Source: CAZWFW01 sp964633445
Lineage (GTDB): Archaea > Undinarchaeota > CAZWFW01
DNA length: 23,844 nt
Assembly (NCBI GenBank): GCA_964633445.1
Contig: CAZWFW010000010.1
Location: 1 to 23,844, forward strand
Direction: 5' to 3'
The notes beneath the pieces are model-generated. The model made no database searches, was not told the DNA's origin, and saw only the letters and a program-made list of their open reading frames with translations. Each line of letters begins with the position of its first letter. Position 1 is the stretch's first letter. Positions 15,169 through 22,349 of this stretch are shown here, piece by piece. The position numbers were made by a program, and so were the translations under genes.

Positions 15169-15888
15169 TCAGACTCTTTTTATAATAGCCCCTTTCTCAG
15201 CTATATCAAATAGAATCCAGTTGTATATTGCTTTTCCGAAGGACATTCTTGGAATTCTCAAATATTTTTGCCCATTCTCAATTTTAAACTCGATGGTACC
15301 ATCCGTTAAATGCTCCAGAGTTATTATAACATTCTTTTCATGCATACCTTCCTCAACTAGTAAAAAGGAAATGGAGTCAGAAGCCTTTGCTCTGGCATTG
15401 ATTACCTGCAAAAATCTAAAAACTATTTTGGGATTGTTATGTAACAGAAGCGTTGAGATAGATTTAAAGAATATTCTTATATTAGCTTCAGGTTTCCATA
15501 TATCATTTCTAGCTCTAGAAATTGCAACGGATAATTGATTTAGATCAGCAGGTCCAGGCACTATGTATTCGGTTTGCGACGTTGTTCTGGCTTGCTCTAT
15601 ACCTAAGGTCCAGCTATAACAATCGACAAATCTGACCATGTTCTTGCTTTCATAAAGTGATATATTGCAACCTAAGCTTTCAAGCTGTTGTCTTATTTCT
15701 GCGGGAGGGCTGTCTGTTGTTATGAATAATGCTGGTTCACCTGCCTGCAAACCATTAGCTATGATTTGCAATGAAAATATTGTTTTGCCGCAACCAGGTT
15801 CCCCTATAACTAGAATGTTGGATCTTGCAGGTAAACCTCCGCCTAACAGCTCATCCAGTTCCTTTATACCAATAGGTATAAGTTTCAT
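15169..15888 (-). CDS. KaiC/RecA-like ATPase with altered Walker B
   Basis: The 239-residue protein is a single-domain KaiC-like (RecA superfamily) ATPase. It opens with PIGIKELDELLGGGLPARSN, the KaiC start motif. Walker A is intact at 29-36 (GEPGCGKT), followed by ALFITTDSPPAEIRQQL, the usual second strand region. Where the family normally has hhhhDSlStLL, this one has IRIFFKSISTLLL, with Lys142 in place of the Walker B Asp. It overlaps the roadblock gene (ATGA) and is the last gene of the operon. It may bind ATP but hydrolyse it poorly, or depend on a partner subunit. DNA repair RadA and circadian KaiC activity are unlikely: it has one domain only and none of their specific sites. Confidence 0.85.
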   Translation of the reverse strand: MKLIPIGIKELDELLGGGLPARSNILVIGEPGCGKTIFSLQIIANGLQAGEPALFITTDSPPAEIRQQLESLGCNISLYESKNMVRFVDCYSWTLGIEQARTTSQTEYIVPGPADLNQLSVAISRARNDIWKPEANIRIFFKSISTLLLHNNPKIVFRFLQVINARAKASDSISFLLVEEGMHEKNVIITLEHLTDGTIEFKIENGQKYLRIPRMSFGKAIYNWILFDIAEKGAIIKRV

Positions 15889-16256
15889 TTTGCAATCTCT
15901 GCAATTTTTTTAGCTACTTTATTTAAATGTGATAGTGCTTCATTTAAATTACCTTCTGGTTTCACCAGGCAAACTAAAAGTAATATAGGTCCTGCACCTA
16001 GAGCTACTAAATTACCCTCCTCTGCTAAAACTATAACATTATTTACTCTCCCTCTGCCCAATTCTACAATAGCCGTCTCAGCAGTACCCATAATTGCCGC
16101 TACCATTGCTGCGATAGCTCTCTCATCAACACCTTCTGGGAACTGTGCTGTAACCATTATTCCATCCCTACGCACTATGGCTGCTGCTTCTACATACCCT
16201 AAGGTCAATGCCTCTACAAGCAGTCTGTTAATTTTCTCCATTATTTCTGTCATCAT
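15885..16256 (-). CDS. Roadblock/LC7-domain protein
   Basis: The 123-residue protein has the Roadblock/LC7 (longin-like) layout. An N-terminal amphipathic helix (EKINRLLVEALTL) is followed by AAAIVRRDGIMVTAQFPEG and ERAIAAMVAAIMGTAETAI, then a VNNVIVLAEEGNLVALGAGP strand pair and a C-terminal helix (LNKVAKKIAEIAK). Roadblock dimers regulate small GTPases, for example MglB with MglA and CvnB in actinobacterial conservons. The gene starts in a TAATG overlap with the GTPase-containing gene upstream; ATG 16253 has better spacing from GGGGGTG than ATG 16256. Strong context suggests that it is the partner of that GTPase. Confidence 0.9.
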   Translation of the reverse strand: MMTEIMEKINRLLVEALTLGYVEAAAIVRRDGIMVTAQFPEGVDERAIAAMVAAIMGTAETAIVELGRGRVNNVIVLAEEGNLVALGAGPILLLVCLVKPEGNLNEALSHLNKVAKKIAEIAK

Positions 16257-17440
16257 TACACCCCCAAGATTCTATCGAACAATGTTTTTATAACATTCCA
16301 AACACCTTTTCCTTGGGTAGCTATGCAAGGGACTATAGGCACATCTTTAGATAACTTCATCCTCTTTCTTATTTCCTCTGGATGCAGAGCACCAGGTAAA
16401 TCTTGCTTATTTGCAGCTATAACTAAGGGTAAGCCATATAATTTTGCTTTTTCCATCATCTCCTTAGCCCTTTCAAAAGTTTCAGGTTTTGTTGAATCAA
16501 CAACTAATATAATGCCGAAGGTCTCTTTTGCCAGTATTTCAATCATAAACTCAAAGCGTTCTTGGCCAGGTGTACCAAATATATCAACGGAAAACCCCAT
16601 ATATTCAACATAACCATGATCAAGCGAAATTGTGGTGCCCATTCTCTCAACAGATACAGCATGCTTTGATATTGCTCTTATGAATGTTGTTTTTCCCGAA
16701 TTATAGGGACCCACAACTATTATTTTAGGAACGTAAATACAAACACCTGCTGGTCTCACAATTTTAAATGGTATGTACTTAGATTCCTTAGCCTTTGCAC
16801 CTTTGATTTTCTCAACGCCAAAGTAATCCTGTGTAATGATTTTTTCCTCAACAGCCCTAAATGTTATTACTGAGGGGAAAATCTCTTTTATCTTATTAAC
16901 AATTGCTCTATCAAACTCCCAATTTGTGAATATATGAAATGCTGTAATCTCATAATTCTTGCACATTTTGTTCCACTCATCAATCTTTCCCAATGTTTCT
17001 CTTTCACCATACTCCGATAATAAGCTTGAAAGGGAATCAACAATCAGAATTGCATTCCTTTTTTCGTAATCCTTTAAAGCTTTCCTTATAATTTTATCCA
17101 CACAATTAAAATCTGTGGGATCATCTACAATATACTTCTCAGTAGAGGGTATAGCCATATGTGCTGAAAATGCGTCAATAAACGCAAGTCTACCTTCCTG
17201 CTCGTACTTATCCATAGACCAACCAAATGTTTTCATAGTTTCTCTTACTGATGACGGCAGTTTGTTGCAAACAAAATATAAACCGCAATCTCCCTCCTCA
17301 AGCCTATTAACCAGTATGTTTTGCGCAAAGGTTGCCTTATCTACGCCAGGCGGCCCAAAAATAAGAATGCAGTCTCCCCTCTCAACTCCATCTCCAAGAA
17401 GCTTATCCAGTTTAGGAATGCTAGTTTTTATTTTTTCCAT
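16256..17440 (-). CDS. Fusion of KaiC-like ATPase and COG2229-type small GTPase
   Basis: The protein has two domains in 394 residues. Residues ~1-210 are KaiC-like (SIPKLDKLLGDGVERGD start; Walker B Asp135 in AILIVDSLSSLLSEYG). The Walker A is GPPGVDKA (29-36) instead of GxxxxGK[TS], so ATP binding here is doubtful. Residues ~235-394 are a Ras-like GTPase with all G boxes: GPYNSGKT (244-251), a GTTISLDHG switch I (268-276), FGTPGQERF (288-296), NKQD (344-347) and ATQGKG (374-379). The switch pattern matches COG2229/CvnD GTPases. It is the first gene of the operon with the roadblock and the second ATPase. Inference: it is a signalling or positioning switch with the ATPase domain as a platform. 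Confidence 0.88.
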   Translation of the reverse strand: MEKIKTSIPKLDKLLGDGVERGDCILIFGPPGVDKATFAQNILVNRLEEGDCGLYFVCNKLPSSVRETMKTFGWSMDKYEQEGRLAFIDAFSAHMAIPSTEKYIVDDPTDFNCVDKIIRKALKDYEKRNAILIVDSLSSLLSEYGERETLGKIDEWNKMCKNYEITAFHIFTNWEFDRAIVNKIKEIFPSVITFRAVEEKIITQDYFGVEKIKGAKAKESKYIPFKIVRPAGVCIYVPKIIVVGPYNSGKTTFIRAISKHAVSVERMGTTISLDHGYVEYMGFSVDIFGTPGQERFEFMIEILAKETFGIILVVDSTKPETFERAKEMMEKAKLYGLPLVIAANKQDLPGALHPEEIRKRMKLSKDVPIVPCIATQGKGVWNVIKTLFDRILGV

Positions 17441-17455
17441 ACTAAATACAATAGT

Positions 17456-17463
17456 ATTTTATA
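17456..17463 (-). promoter_or_regulatory. Candidate TATA box of the ATPase-GTPase operon
   Basis: On the minus strand, TATAAAAT lies only about 20 nt (centre) before ATG 17440, somewhat closer than the usual 27. Either the start site falls a few bases inside the annotated start or the T-rich tract further upstream, at ~17470, is the real element. The KaiC start motif fits ATG 17440, so I keep it. Confidence 0.35.
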
Positions 17464-17479
17464 GAGTTAAAAAAATTTT

Positions 17480-17626
17480 TTATTTACCCTTAGCCTTTCC
17501 TTTCTTCCTAAGCCCCTTATATCCGCACCTCCTACATTTTCTAGCACCAATAGGATTCCTAGCATTGCATTTCATACAAATAAGCTTATTTAATAACCTT
17601 TTTTCAGCTTCCGGAAATCTCGGCAT
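17480..17626 (-). CDS. rpl40e: Large-subunit ribosomal protein eL40
   Basis: This 48-residue protein is easily missed because it is so short. It begins MPRFPEAEKRLLNKLICMKC and has a zinc-ribbon with C17, C20, C31 and C34 (CMKC then CRRC), a conserved NARNPIGARKC loop, and the Lys/Arg/Gly-rich tail expected of archaeal eL40. It binds the GTPase-associated region of the large ribosomal subunit. It is divergent from the GTPBP1-like GTPase with 88 nt between starts. The 39-nt gap to the ATPase-GTPase gene downstream may or may not be read through. The length and four Cys match the family exactly. Confidence 0.95.
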   Translation of the reverse strand: MPRFPEAEKRLLNKLICMKCNARNPIGARKCRRCGYKGLRKKGKAKGK

Positions 17627-17656
17627 ATTACTTAATTAGTAACTCGACAATATTAT

Positions 17657-17684
17657 ATTATTTTTTCCATATGGAAAAAATAAT
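17657..17684. promoter_or_regulatory. Perfect 28-nt palindrome between eL40 and GTPase genes
   Basis: Two 14-nt arms mirror each other exactly around CCATATGG, with T6/A6 and ATTA/TAAT flanks. It lies midway between the divergent start codons and overlaps the likely TATA positions of both (AT-rich elements at ~17651-17660 on the minus strand and ~17676-17684 on the plus strand). A dimeric DNA-binding protein would fit; a hairpin in mRNA is less likely, since the site is upstream of both genes. Confidence 0.55.
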
Positions 17685-17714
17685 CTATGAGCTGACATAA
17701 AAGTTCTAAATAAA

Positions 17715-19295
17715 ATGCAAGCGAAGATCATTGATATCATAAAAAAGGGAGAGAAAGGTAATATTGAATTTAAGGAATTTCTTACTAAAAGGTATCATTT
17801 AAAATGCAAGAAAGCAAAACTTGCCTGTCAGATGAAATACAGGCTGATTATGGGGAATGGTAAAGCTATCTATATCATTGGTGTTAAGGATAATGGGGAG
17901 ATAAGAGGTGTTGACAGGAAAAAATATGAGGAAACAGTGGGGGTTCTAAGGGAGGTAGCTAAAGATGTTAAGGCGAAGGTGATTAAAGAAAATTTTTATG
18001 AGCTGAAGGATGGCAAATTTGTTGCTAAAGTTGTTATTGAACAGATTGGGGAAGATAGAAAGGAGCACCTAATTATCGGCGTTGCTGGTCATGTCGATCA
18101 TGGCAAAAGCACGCTTGTGGGATGCTTAATTTCGGGAAAGCTTGATGACGGTTCTGGCAAGACAAGGCTTTATTTAGATGTTTTGAAGCATGAAATTGAA
18201 AGAGGATTATCTGCAGACATATCTTTTGGTGTTTATGGGTTTTCGAAGAATGGCAAAGCGATTTTCGCAAACAATCCATTAAAAAAGGAGGAGATAATAG
18301 AGGTTATAGAAAAGTCTCATAAAATAATAACGTTTGTCGACACAGTCGGGCATGAGCCTTGGCTCAGAACAACGATAAGGGGTATTATTGGGCAGGAGCT
18401 TGACTACGGTATGCTTATTGTAGCAGCAGATGATGGCGTTACCAGAGCTACAAAGGAGCATTTAGCAATAATGCTTACGAAGGATATCCCAATAATCATT
18501 GTGATAACGAAGATTGATAAGGTTTCAAAAGAAAGGTTAAGGGAAGTTGAAGATCAAATATCCTCCACTTTAAAGCTTGTAGGAAAAATACCCTTTAAAA
18601 TATTGAACGAAAAGGATATTAGCCTAGTTCTTGACAAACTGGAGTTTGTCGTTCCTATTTTAAGAGTTTCTTGTGTAAGTGGGGAGGGTTTGAGCTTAAT
18701 AAATAAACTGCTTTTTATGCTGCCTACAAGAGATGGGCAGGAAGGTAAACCGTTTTTAATGTACATTGACAAAGTCTATAAAGTTCCTGGAGTAGGTACT
18801 GTGATCTCTGGAAGCGTAAAGCAAGGGGTTGTCAGGAAAGGCCAAAATTTGCTTATCGGACCGGATGCTCAGGGGGAATTTAAAAAGGTTAAAGTTCTTT
18901 CAATTGAAGTTCATCATTACCCCATAAATGAGGCTAAGCACGCAATCGTTGGTATAGCAATTAAGGGTATGAAGGCTAGCGAAATAAGACGAGGTATGGT
19001 TGCCTGTAGTGAAACATTGAAACCAAAGGCATACAAAAGCTTTGTTGCCGATTTATTAGTTTTAAGTCATCCCACAAAGATCGCTAAAGGCTATGAACCA
19101 GTTGTTCACATTGACACAATTGCTGAGGCTGTTATTCTGGAGCCTTTAGATAAGGAATATCTAAAAGCGGGTGATAAAGGTAAAGTCAAGCTAACTTTTA
19201 AATATAATAAGTATTATATCTTCGAAGGGCAAAAGCTTGTCATAAGAGAAGGTAAAAGCAGAGGTGTGGGTAAAATTGAGAAAATTTTAGCATAA
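17715..19295 (+). CDS. GTPBP1-family translational GTPase
   Basis: The protein (526 residues) belongs to the archaeal branch of the GTPBP1/GTPBP2 family, relatives of EF-Tu/eEF1A. An N-terminal domain (~1-115) shows QMKYRLIMGNGKAIYIIGVK and DNGEIRGV, as in GTPBP1. The G domain has GHVDHGKS (125-132), DTVGHE (209-214) and TKID (265-268), followed by two beta-barrel domains (~335-526) with VYKVPGVGTVISGSVKQG. The switch I region carries an insertion-like FGVYGFSKNG. Human GTPBP1 is tied to tRNA delivery, ribosome rescue and mRNA turnover; the archaeal role is unknown. The promoter region shares a palindrome with eL40. No further gene follows on this strand for 680 nt. Confidence 0.9.
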   Translation: MQAKIIDIIKKGEKGNIEFKEFLTKRYHLKCKKAKLACQMKYRLIMGNGKAIYIIGVKDNGEIRGVDRKKYEETVGVLREVAKDVKAKVIKENFYELKDGKFVAKVVIEQIGEDRKEHLIIGVAGHVDHGKSTLVGCLISGKLDDGSGKTRLYLDVLKHEIERGLSADISFGVYGFSKNGKAIFANNPLKKEEIIEVIEKSHKIITFVDTVGHEPWLRTTIRGIIGQELDYGMLIVAADDGVTRATKEHLAIMLTKDIPIIIVITKIDKVSKERLREVEDQISSTLKLVGKIPFKILNEKDISLVLDKLEFVVPILRVSCVSGEGLSLINKLLFMLPTRDGQEGKPFLMYIDKVYKVPGVGTVISGSVKQGVVRKGQNLLIGPDAQGEFKKVKVLSIEVHHYPINEAKHAIVGIAIKGMKASEIRRGMVACSETLKPKAYKSFVADLLVLSHPTKIAKGYEPVVHIDTIAEAVILEPLDKEYLKAGDKGKVKLTFKYNKYYIFEGQKLVIREGKSRGVGKIEKILA

Positions 19296-19660
19296 ACTTT
19301 TTAATAACTTTCCAAATTATCCAAAATCGTTAAACTCAAAACCAGTTTAATGTGCCTATTTCCCTCTATTGATTAAACTCAGCTATAATTTCTCTAGAAA
19401 TCCATATTTCAACCTCAAACCTTTTATCGATGTAATAATGTAATAATATATATCATCATGTCTCTTGTTAAACATCTCAATAAGCATTTCAAACATTTCA
19501 AATCTTTTCTTTGTGCAAGTTTCTCAAACATCTTAGTAGACTCATCTTTTGTTATCAAATTCTCAGAAATAGTGTTCAGTTATTCCTTAATTATAAGTAA
19601 CACTCCTGATTTAGAGACTGTTAACTTACATAATTTCCTAAAGTCAAAAAGTTAATAAGG
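19296..19660 (-). other. AT-rich stretch, possible further gene relic
   Basis: No intact gene is supported. On the minus strand one frame runs from ~19660 to ~19430 with a single stop (reading around SENLITKDESTKMFEKLAQRK), after which coding-like stretches shift frame (MFEMLIEMFNKRHDD, then DKRFEVEIWISREIIAEFN). This frame switching suggests a decayed helical protein of unrecognised family. A 65-residue frame on the plus strand has no family likeness and is probably chance. Confidence 0.3.
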
Positions 19661-19672
19661 TGGCAAAGCTCT

Positions 19673-19942
19673 CCAATAATTTTGGCAAAATTAGCAAAAG
19701 GAGTGCAAAATCACATAATTACTTTTTCTGCAAGTTCTTTGACAATTTTTAAATTGATCCAAAGTAAATGTTAAAATTTGACTTAAAAATGATACTGCAT
19801 TATCGTAAAAGTCATTGTCTATCTCTCAAAAAAGGAGAGACAAAGTGAACCAAAAGTTTGTATAATTTTCCGCAGCAAATTCAACTTTTCTGAATTATAA
19901 AAACTTCTCCAAAAATTTTAACTCTTCTTCTCTATTAACAAC
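19673..19942 (-). pseudogene. Relic of an archaeal ATPase-DUF234 gene
   Basis: My translation of the minus strand gives VVNREEELKFLEKFL, the start motif of the archaeal ATPase family (compare FLNRKEELKFLEKKF in the intact copy at 22350-23756). After a stop it continues as ENYTNFWF, like the family's FLDFWFRF block. Further on, in another frame, comes KELAEK, a stop, then FANFAKII, like KELAEK and FAIFAKSF of the C-terminal domain. The P-loop and most of the body are gone. The order and strand match the two intact genes, so this is probably a third or fourth copy in decay. Only about 270 of ~1400 nt remain, so the evidence is suggestive, not final. Confidence 0.5.
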
Positions 19943-19963
19943 TTTAATAGTACGATATTAATA

Positions 19964-19972
19964 CAGTTTATA
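19964..19972 (+). promoter_or_regulatory. TATA box of the nucleotidyltransferase gene
   Basis: GTTTATAAG is centred ~42 nt before ATG 20011. With the usual spacing the transcript begins near 19996, after GTG 19975. This rules against the longer GTG start and favours ATG 20011, with a ~15 nt leader. Confidence 0.45.
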
Positions 19973-20010
19973 AGGTGTGGCTTTATGAAAAGAAATTTGG
20001 AAAAGTTAAA

Positions 20011-20514
20011 ATGGAAAACATTGCAAAATATTTAGAGAAGTTTGTAGAAAAAATCGCAGATATATTGGTAGAGCACTTCAAGGATAAATTGCTAGGTATC
20101 GTGTGGTATGGTTCTTCGGTTAGAGGTAAATTTTCTAGAGAGAGTGATATAGATTTTATTCTTATTTTCGAAAAAATAGATTCTTTAACAAAAATTTATG
20201 AGGAACTAACCAAGGTTACACACAAAAAAATTTTAAGAACTGAGGAAGCCAAATATCTTGATAGAAAGGGATACTTGGCATATCCGAGCTTTTATGTTAT
20301 GAGTTTAGGAGAATTTAAGGCTCACCCTCCAATATTACTCGATCCTGTAGTTGAAGGCAAAATTCTATTTGAAAAAAATAGCATAGTTAGCAAGGAATTT
20401 GAAAGAATTAAAAAGCGGCTAAAAAAACTAGGTGCTAAGCGAGTAAGAATATTTGGAGATTATTGCTGGATTTTGAAGCCATATATGAGGGGAGGTGAGG
20501 AAATTAACATATGA
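20011..20514 (+). CDS. MNT-type nucleotidyltransferase
   Basis: With ATG 20011 the product has 167 residues. The core pattern is YGSSVRGKFSRESDIDFILI: the G-S motif at 34-36 and the catalytic D46/D48 pair of DNA polymerase beta-like minimal nucleotidyltransferases (MNT). A third acidic residue is not clear to me. The rest (~60-167) is a helical and mixed C-terminal part with FYVMSLGEF and a LDPVVEGKILFEK block common in archaeal members. GTG 19975 would add 12 residues but lies too near the promoter. The stop overlaps the HEPN gene by ATGA, so the pair is co-translated. MNT/HEPN pairs commonly act as toxin-antitoxin modules, where MNT can AMPylate HEPN. Confidence 0.82.
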   Translation: MENIAKYLEKFVEKIADILVEHFKDKLLGIVWYGSSVRGKFSRESDIDFILIFEKIDSLTKIYEELTKVTHKKILRTEEAKYLDRKGYLAYPSFYVMSLGEFKAHPPILLDPVVEGKILFEKNSIVSKEFERIKKRLKKLGAKRVRIFGDYCWILKPYMRGGEEINI

Positions 20515-20954
20515 ACAATAAAAAACTTGCAATAAGTTATTTAAAAGATGCTGAAATTATTTTTGAGGAGGCTAAGGAATCCTTTCGAAAGAAACACTGG
20601 CATAGAGTCGTAAGGAAGGCTCAAGAAGCTTCTGAACTTGCGGGCAAAGCACTACTAATATATCTTGGAGTTGAGTATCCTAAGAAGCATTTTATTGGGA
20701 AAATTATAGAGAAATTGGATCTTGAAAATAAAATAATATTAGCTTATTACTTGGATTCCCTAGCCTCAGAAAGAGAAAAAGCTTTATATGGTACTAAATT
20801 CGAAGCAGCCTCAGAAATTTTCAGCGAGGACGATGCAAAAAATGCGTTAGAGAAATGCGAATGGGTTATAAATTATATTAAGAGGTTTTTGGAGAAATCT
20901 CAAAAAATAGATTCCTCTTCAATTTCCAAAGCTGTAAAAATTTTTATCATTTAA
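20511..20954 (+). CDS. HEPN-domain protein
   Basis: The 147-residue helical protein has the HEPN layout of the COG2250 type: KLAISYLKDAEIIFEEAKE, then HWHRVVRKAQEASELAGKAL, then a LASEREKALYG stretch (R88-G94). Classical toxic HEPN RNases carry R-x4-6-H; here the residue is Tyr93 with no His, so RNase activity is uncertain. In known HepT toxins a nearby Tyr is the AMPylation target, so the Tyr could matter. It is coupled to the MNT gene. Its final 36 nt overlap the convergent ATPase gene. The C-terminal ~20 residues may be little conserved for that reason. Confidence 0.8.
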   Translation: MNNKKLAISYLKDAEIIFEEAKESFRKKHWHRVVRKAQEASELAGKALLIYLGVEYPKKHFIGKIIEKLDLENKIILAYYLDSLASEREKALYGTKFEAASEIFSEDDAKNALEKCEWVINYIKRFLEKSQKIDSSSISKAVKIFII

Positions 20955-22316
20955 ATCATAACAAAAAACTTTTCTGCCTTTGTATTCATCAATTTTTTTG
21001 CTGAACGATTTTGCAAAGATTGCAAAGTATTCTCTTCTTTGCTCATTATGCCAATCTACATAGCTTGCTTTATTTGCTAATTCTTTGCAGATTTTCAAAG
21101 CATTAACATTATCTTGCCATTTACACTCAGCAAACAAAATTTGCTTTGTGTGTTCATTAAGGGCAAGGATATCAATATCAAAAACCTTTCTCTCCTCCCT
21201 AACTCTTCTGAATCCTATATATTTCATTACCTTTTCGAATTTTAAAGAAAAATACTTTCTTATAAGTTCTCTTACAAAAATTTCAAAATTTTTACCAAAA
21301 AACGAATTTAAATCTTTTTTTACCCTTGCAAATACAGCCTCTTCATCATACTCTAGAATAGTACTATATTTATAAACATACCTAAGCCAAAATCTATGGA
21401 AAAAGTCACATATTTCGTAAACATGCTTCTTTTTAAACCCAATTCTTTGCTTTTCGATAAGTTCAAGATGATTCATAAGATCGTAAATATAGGGCATTAA
21501 TGATGTTGGTTTGATTTTAGCATAACTAGCTATCTCCTCAATTTTTGTCTTGCCTTCTGCAATAGCGAAAAGAATTGATAAGTAAGTTTTATACTCCCTT
21601 TTAAAAGCCTCTACAAGGATCTCCTCAACCTCATTTCTTAAAGGAGCATGCTCGCTTAAGACCAAATTTTTGATAGCTTCCTCAACATTTCGTATTGAAT
21701 ATTTGCGAAGAAGAGAATAATAATAAGGTAAACCTCCAAAAAGCAGATATAACTTGAATTTTTCCTCAATATTTTCAATTTTTAAGTCATTTAAAATCTC
21801 GAAAACAGTATGAATTTCAAAGGGCTTAAGTTTAATTTTAACATCTGCTCTTTTAAAAAATGGTGCACCTTCTTTTTCAAAAAGATCTTTCACCATTCCA
21901 ATTATTGAGCCTGTTAATATTATGCTTGGTTTCTTTAAAGAAATATCCCAATATTTCTGCAAAATATAAGGAACACTTTTATTAACATCCAAAAACCATT
22001 GGAATTCGTCAAATATAACGAATTTCTGATAATTTTCGAATAAAAGCTTAAAGAATTCTTCCCAATTCTTAGGGCGAAAATACTCTTTAATAACACCCTT
22101 TTCTAGGAGAATTTGAGTAAACTCTTCCAGAAGCATATTTTCAGACTTTTTGGGATTAACAAAAAAGTAAACAAAATCCTTATCCTTCAGAAAATTAAGC
22201 ACTAAAGATGTCTTTCCTACTCGTCTTCTCCCATAAATTATACAAAAAAATGGCTTCTTTACTTTCTCAAGTAGAGAAAGCTCCTTTTCTCTGTTATAAA
22301 ATTTTATTATTTGCAT
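20919..22316 (-). CDS. Archaeal ATPase with C-terminal DUF234 nuclease-like domain
   Basis: The 465-residue protein has the family's three parts. An N-terminal P-loop ATPase (ATPase_2) shows FYNREKELSLLEK, Walker A GRRRVGKT (29-36), Walker B FVIFDEFQWF with D103/E104, and SIILTGSIIGM as sensor region. A winged-helix segment follows (~245-300). The C-terminal DUF234 region (~330-465) has a PD-(D/E)xK-like site, D382 in FDIDIL and E397-x-K399 in FAECKW. The function of this archaeal family is unresolved; mobile, STAND-like or DNA-processing roles have been proposed. It is one of three tandem copies here, with a near-identical tail to the next. It converges on the HEPN gene. Confidence 0.9.
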   Translation of the reverse strand: MQIIKFYNREKELSLLEKVKKPFFCIIYGRRRVGKTSLVLNFLKDKDFVYFFVNPKKSENMLLEEFTQILLEKGVIKEYFRPKNWEEFFKLLFENYQKFVIFDEFQWFLDVNKSVPYILQKYWDISLKKPSIILTGSIIGMVKDLFEKEGAPFFKRADVKIKLKPFEIHTVFEILNDLKIENIEEKFKLYLLFGGLPYYYSLLRKYSIRNVEEAIKNLVLSEHAPLRNEVEEILVEAFKREYKTYLSILFAIAEGKTKIEEIASYAKIKPTSLMPYIYDLMNHLELIEKQRIGFKKKHVYEICDFFHRFWLRYVYKYSTILEYDEEAVFARVKKDLNSFFGKNFEIFVRELIRKYFSLKFEKVMKYIGFRRVREERKVFDIDILALNEHTKQILFAECKWQDNVNALKICKELANKASYVDWHNEQRREYFAIFAKSFSKKIDEYKGRKVFCYDLNDKNFYSFGN

Positions 22317-22319
22317 AAT

Positions 22320-22338
22320 AATTATTATGATAATAATT
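22320..22338. repeat. 19-nt AT-only inverted repeat before ATPase gene
   Basis: Nine-base arms (AATTATTAT and ATAATAATT) mirror each other around a central G. The element fills most of the 33-nt gap between two ATPase genes on the minus strand, just before ATG 22316. It may be an operator, a weak terminator, or chance in AT-rich DNA. Confidence 0.4.
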
Positions 22339-22349
22339 TTTAAAATTTT

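Noticed and set aside
19458..19655. A 65-codon plus-strand frame in the gap after the GTPase
   Set aside because: Its product resembles nothing and lies opposite coding-like fragments on the minus strand. It has no clear promoter or ribosome site.
19822..19840. Short hairpin (TCTCTC/GAGAGA) as a terminator
   Set aside because: The stem has only 6 bp, no T-run follows, and it lies inside the decayed ATPase relic, so it has no clear gene to end.
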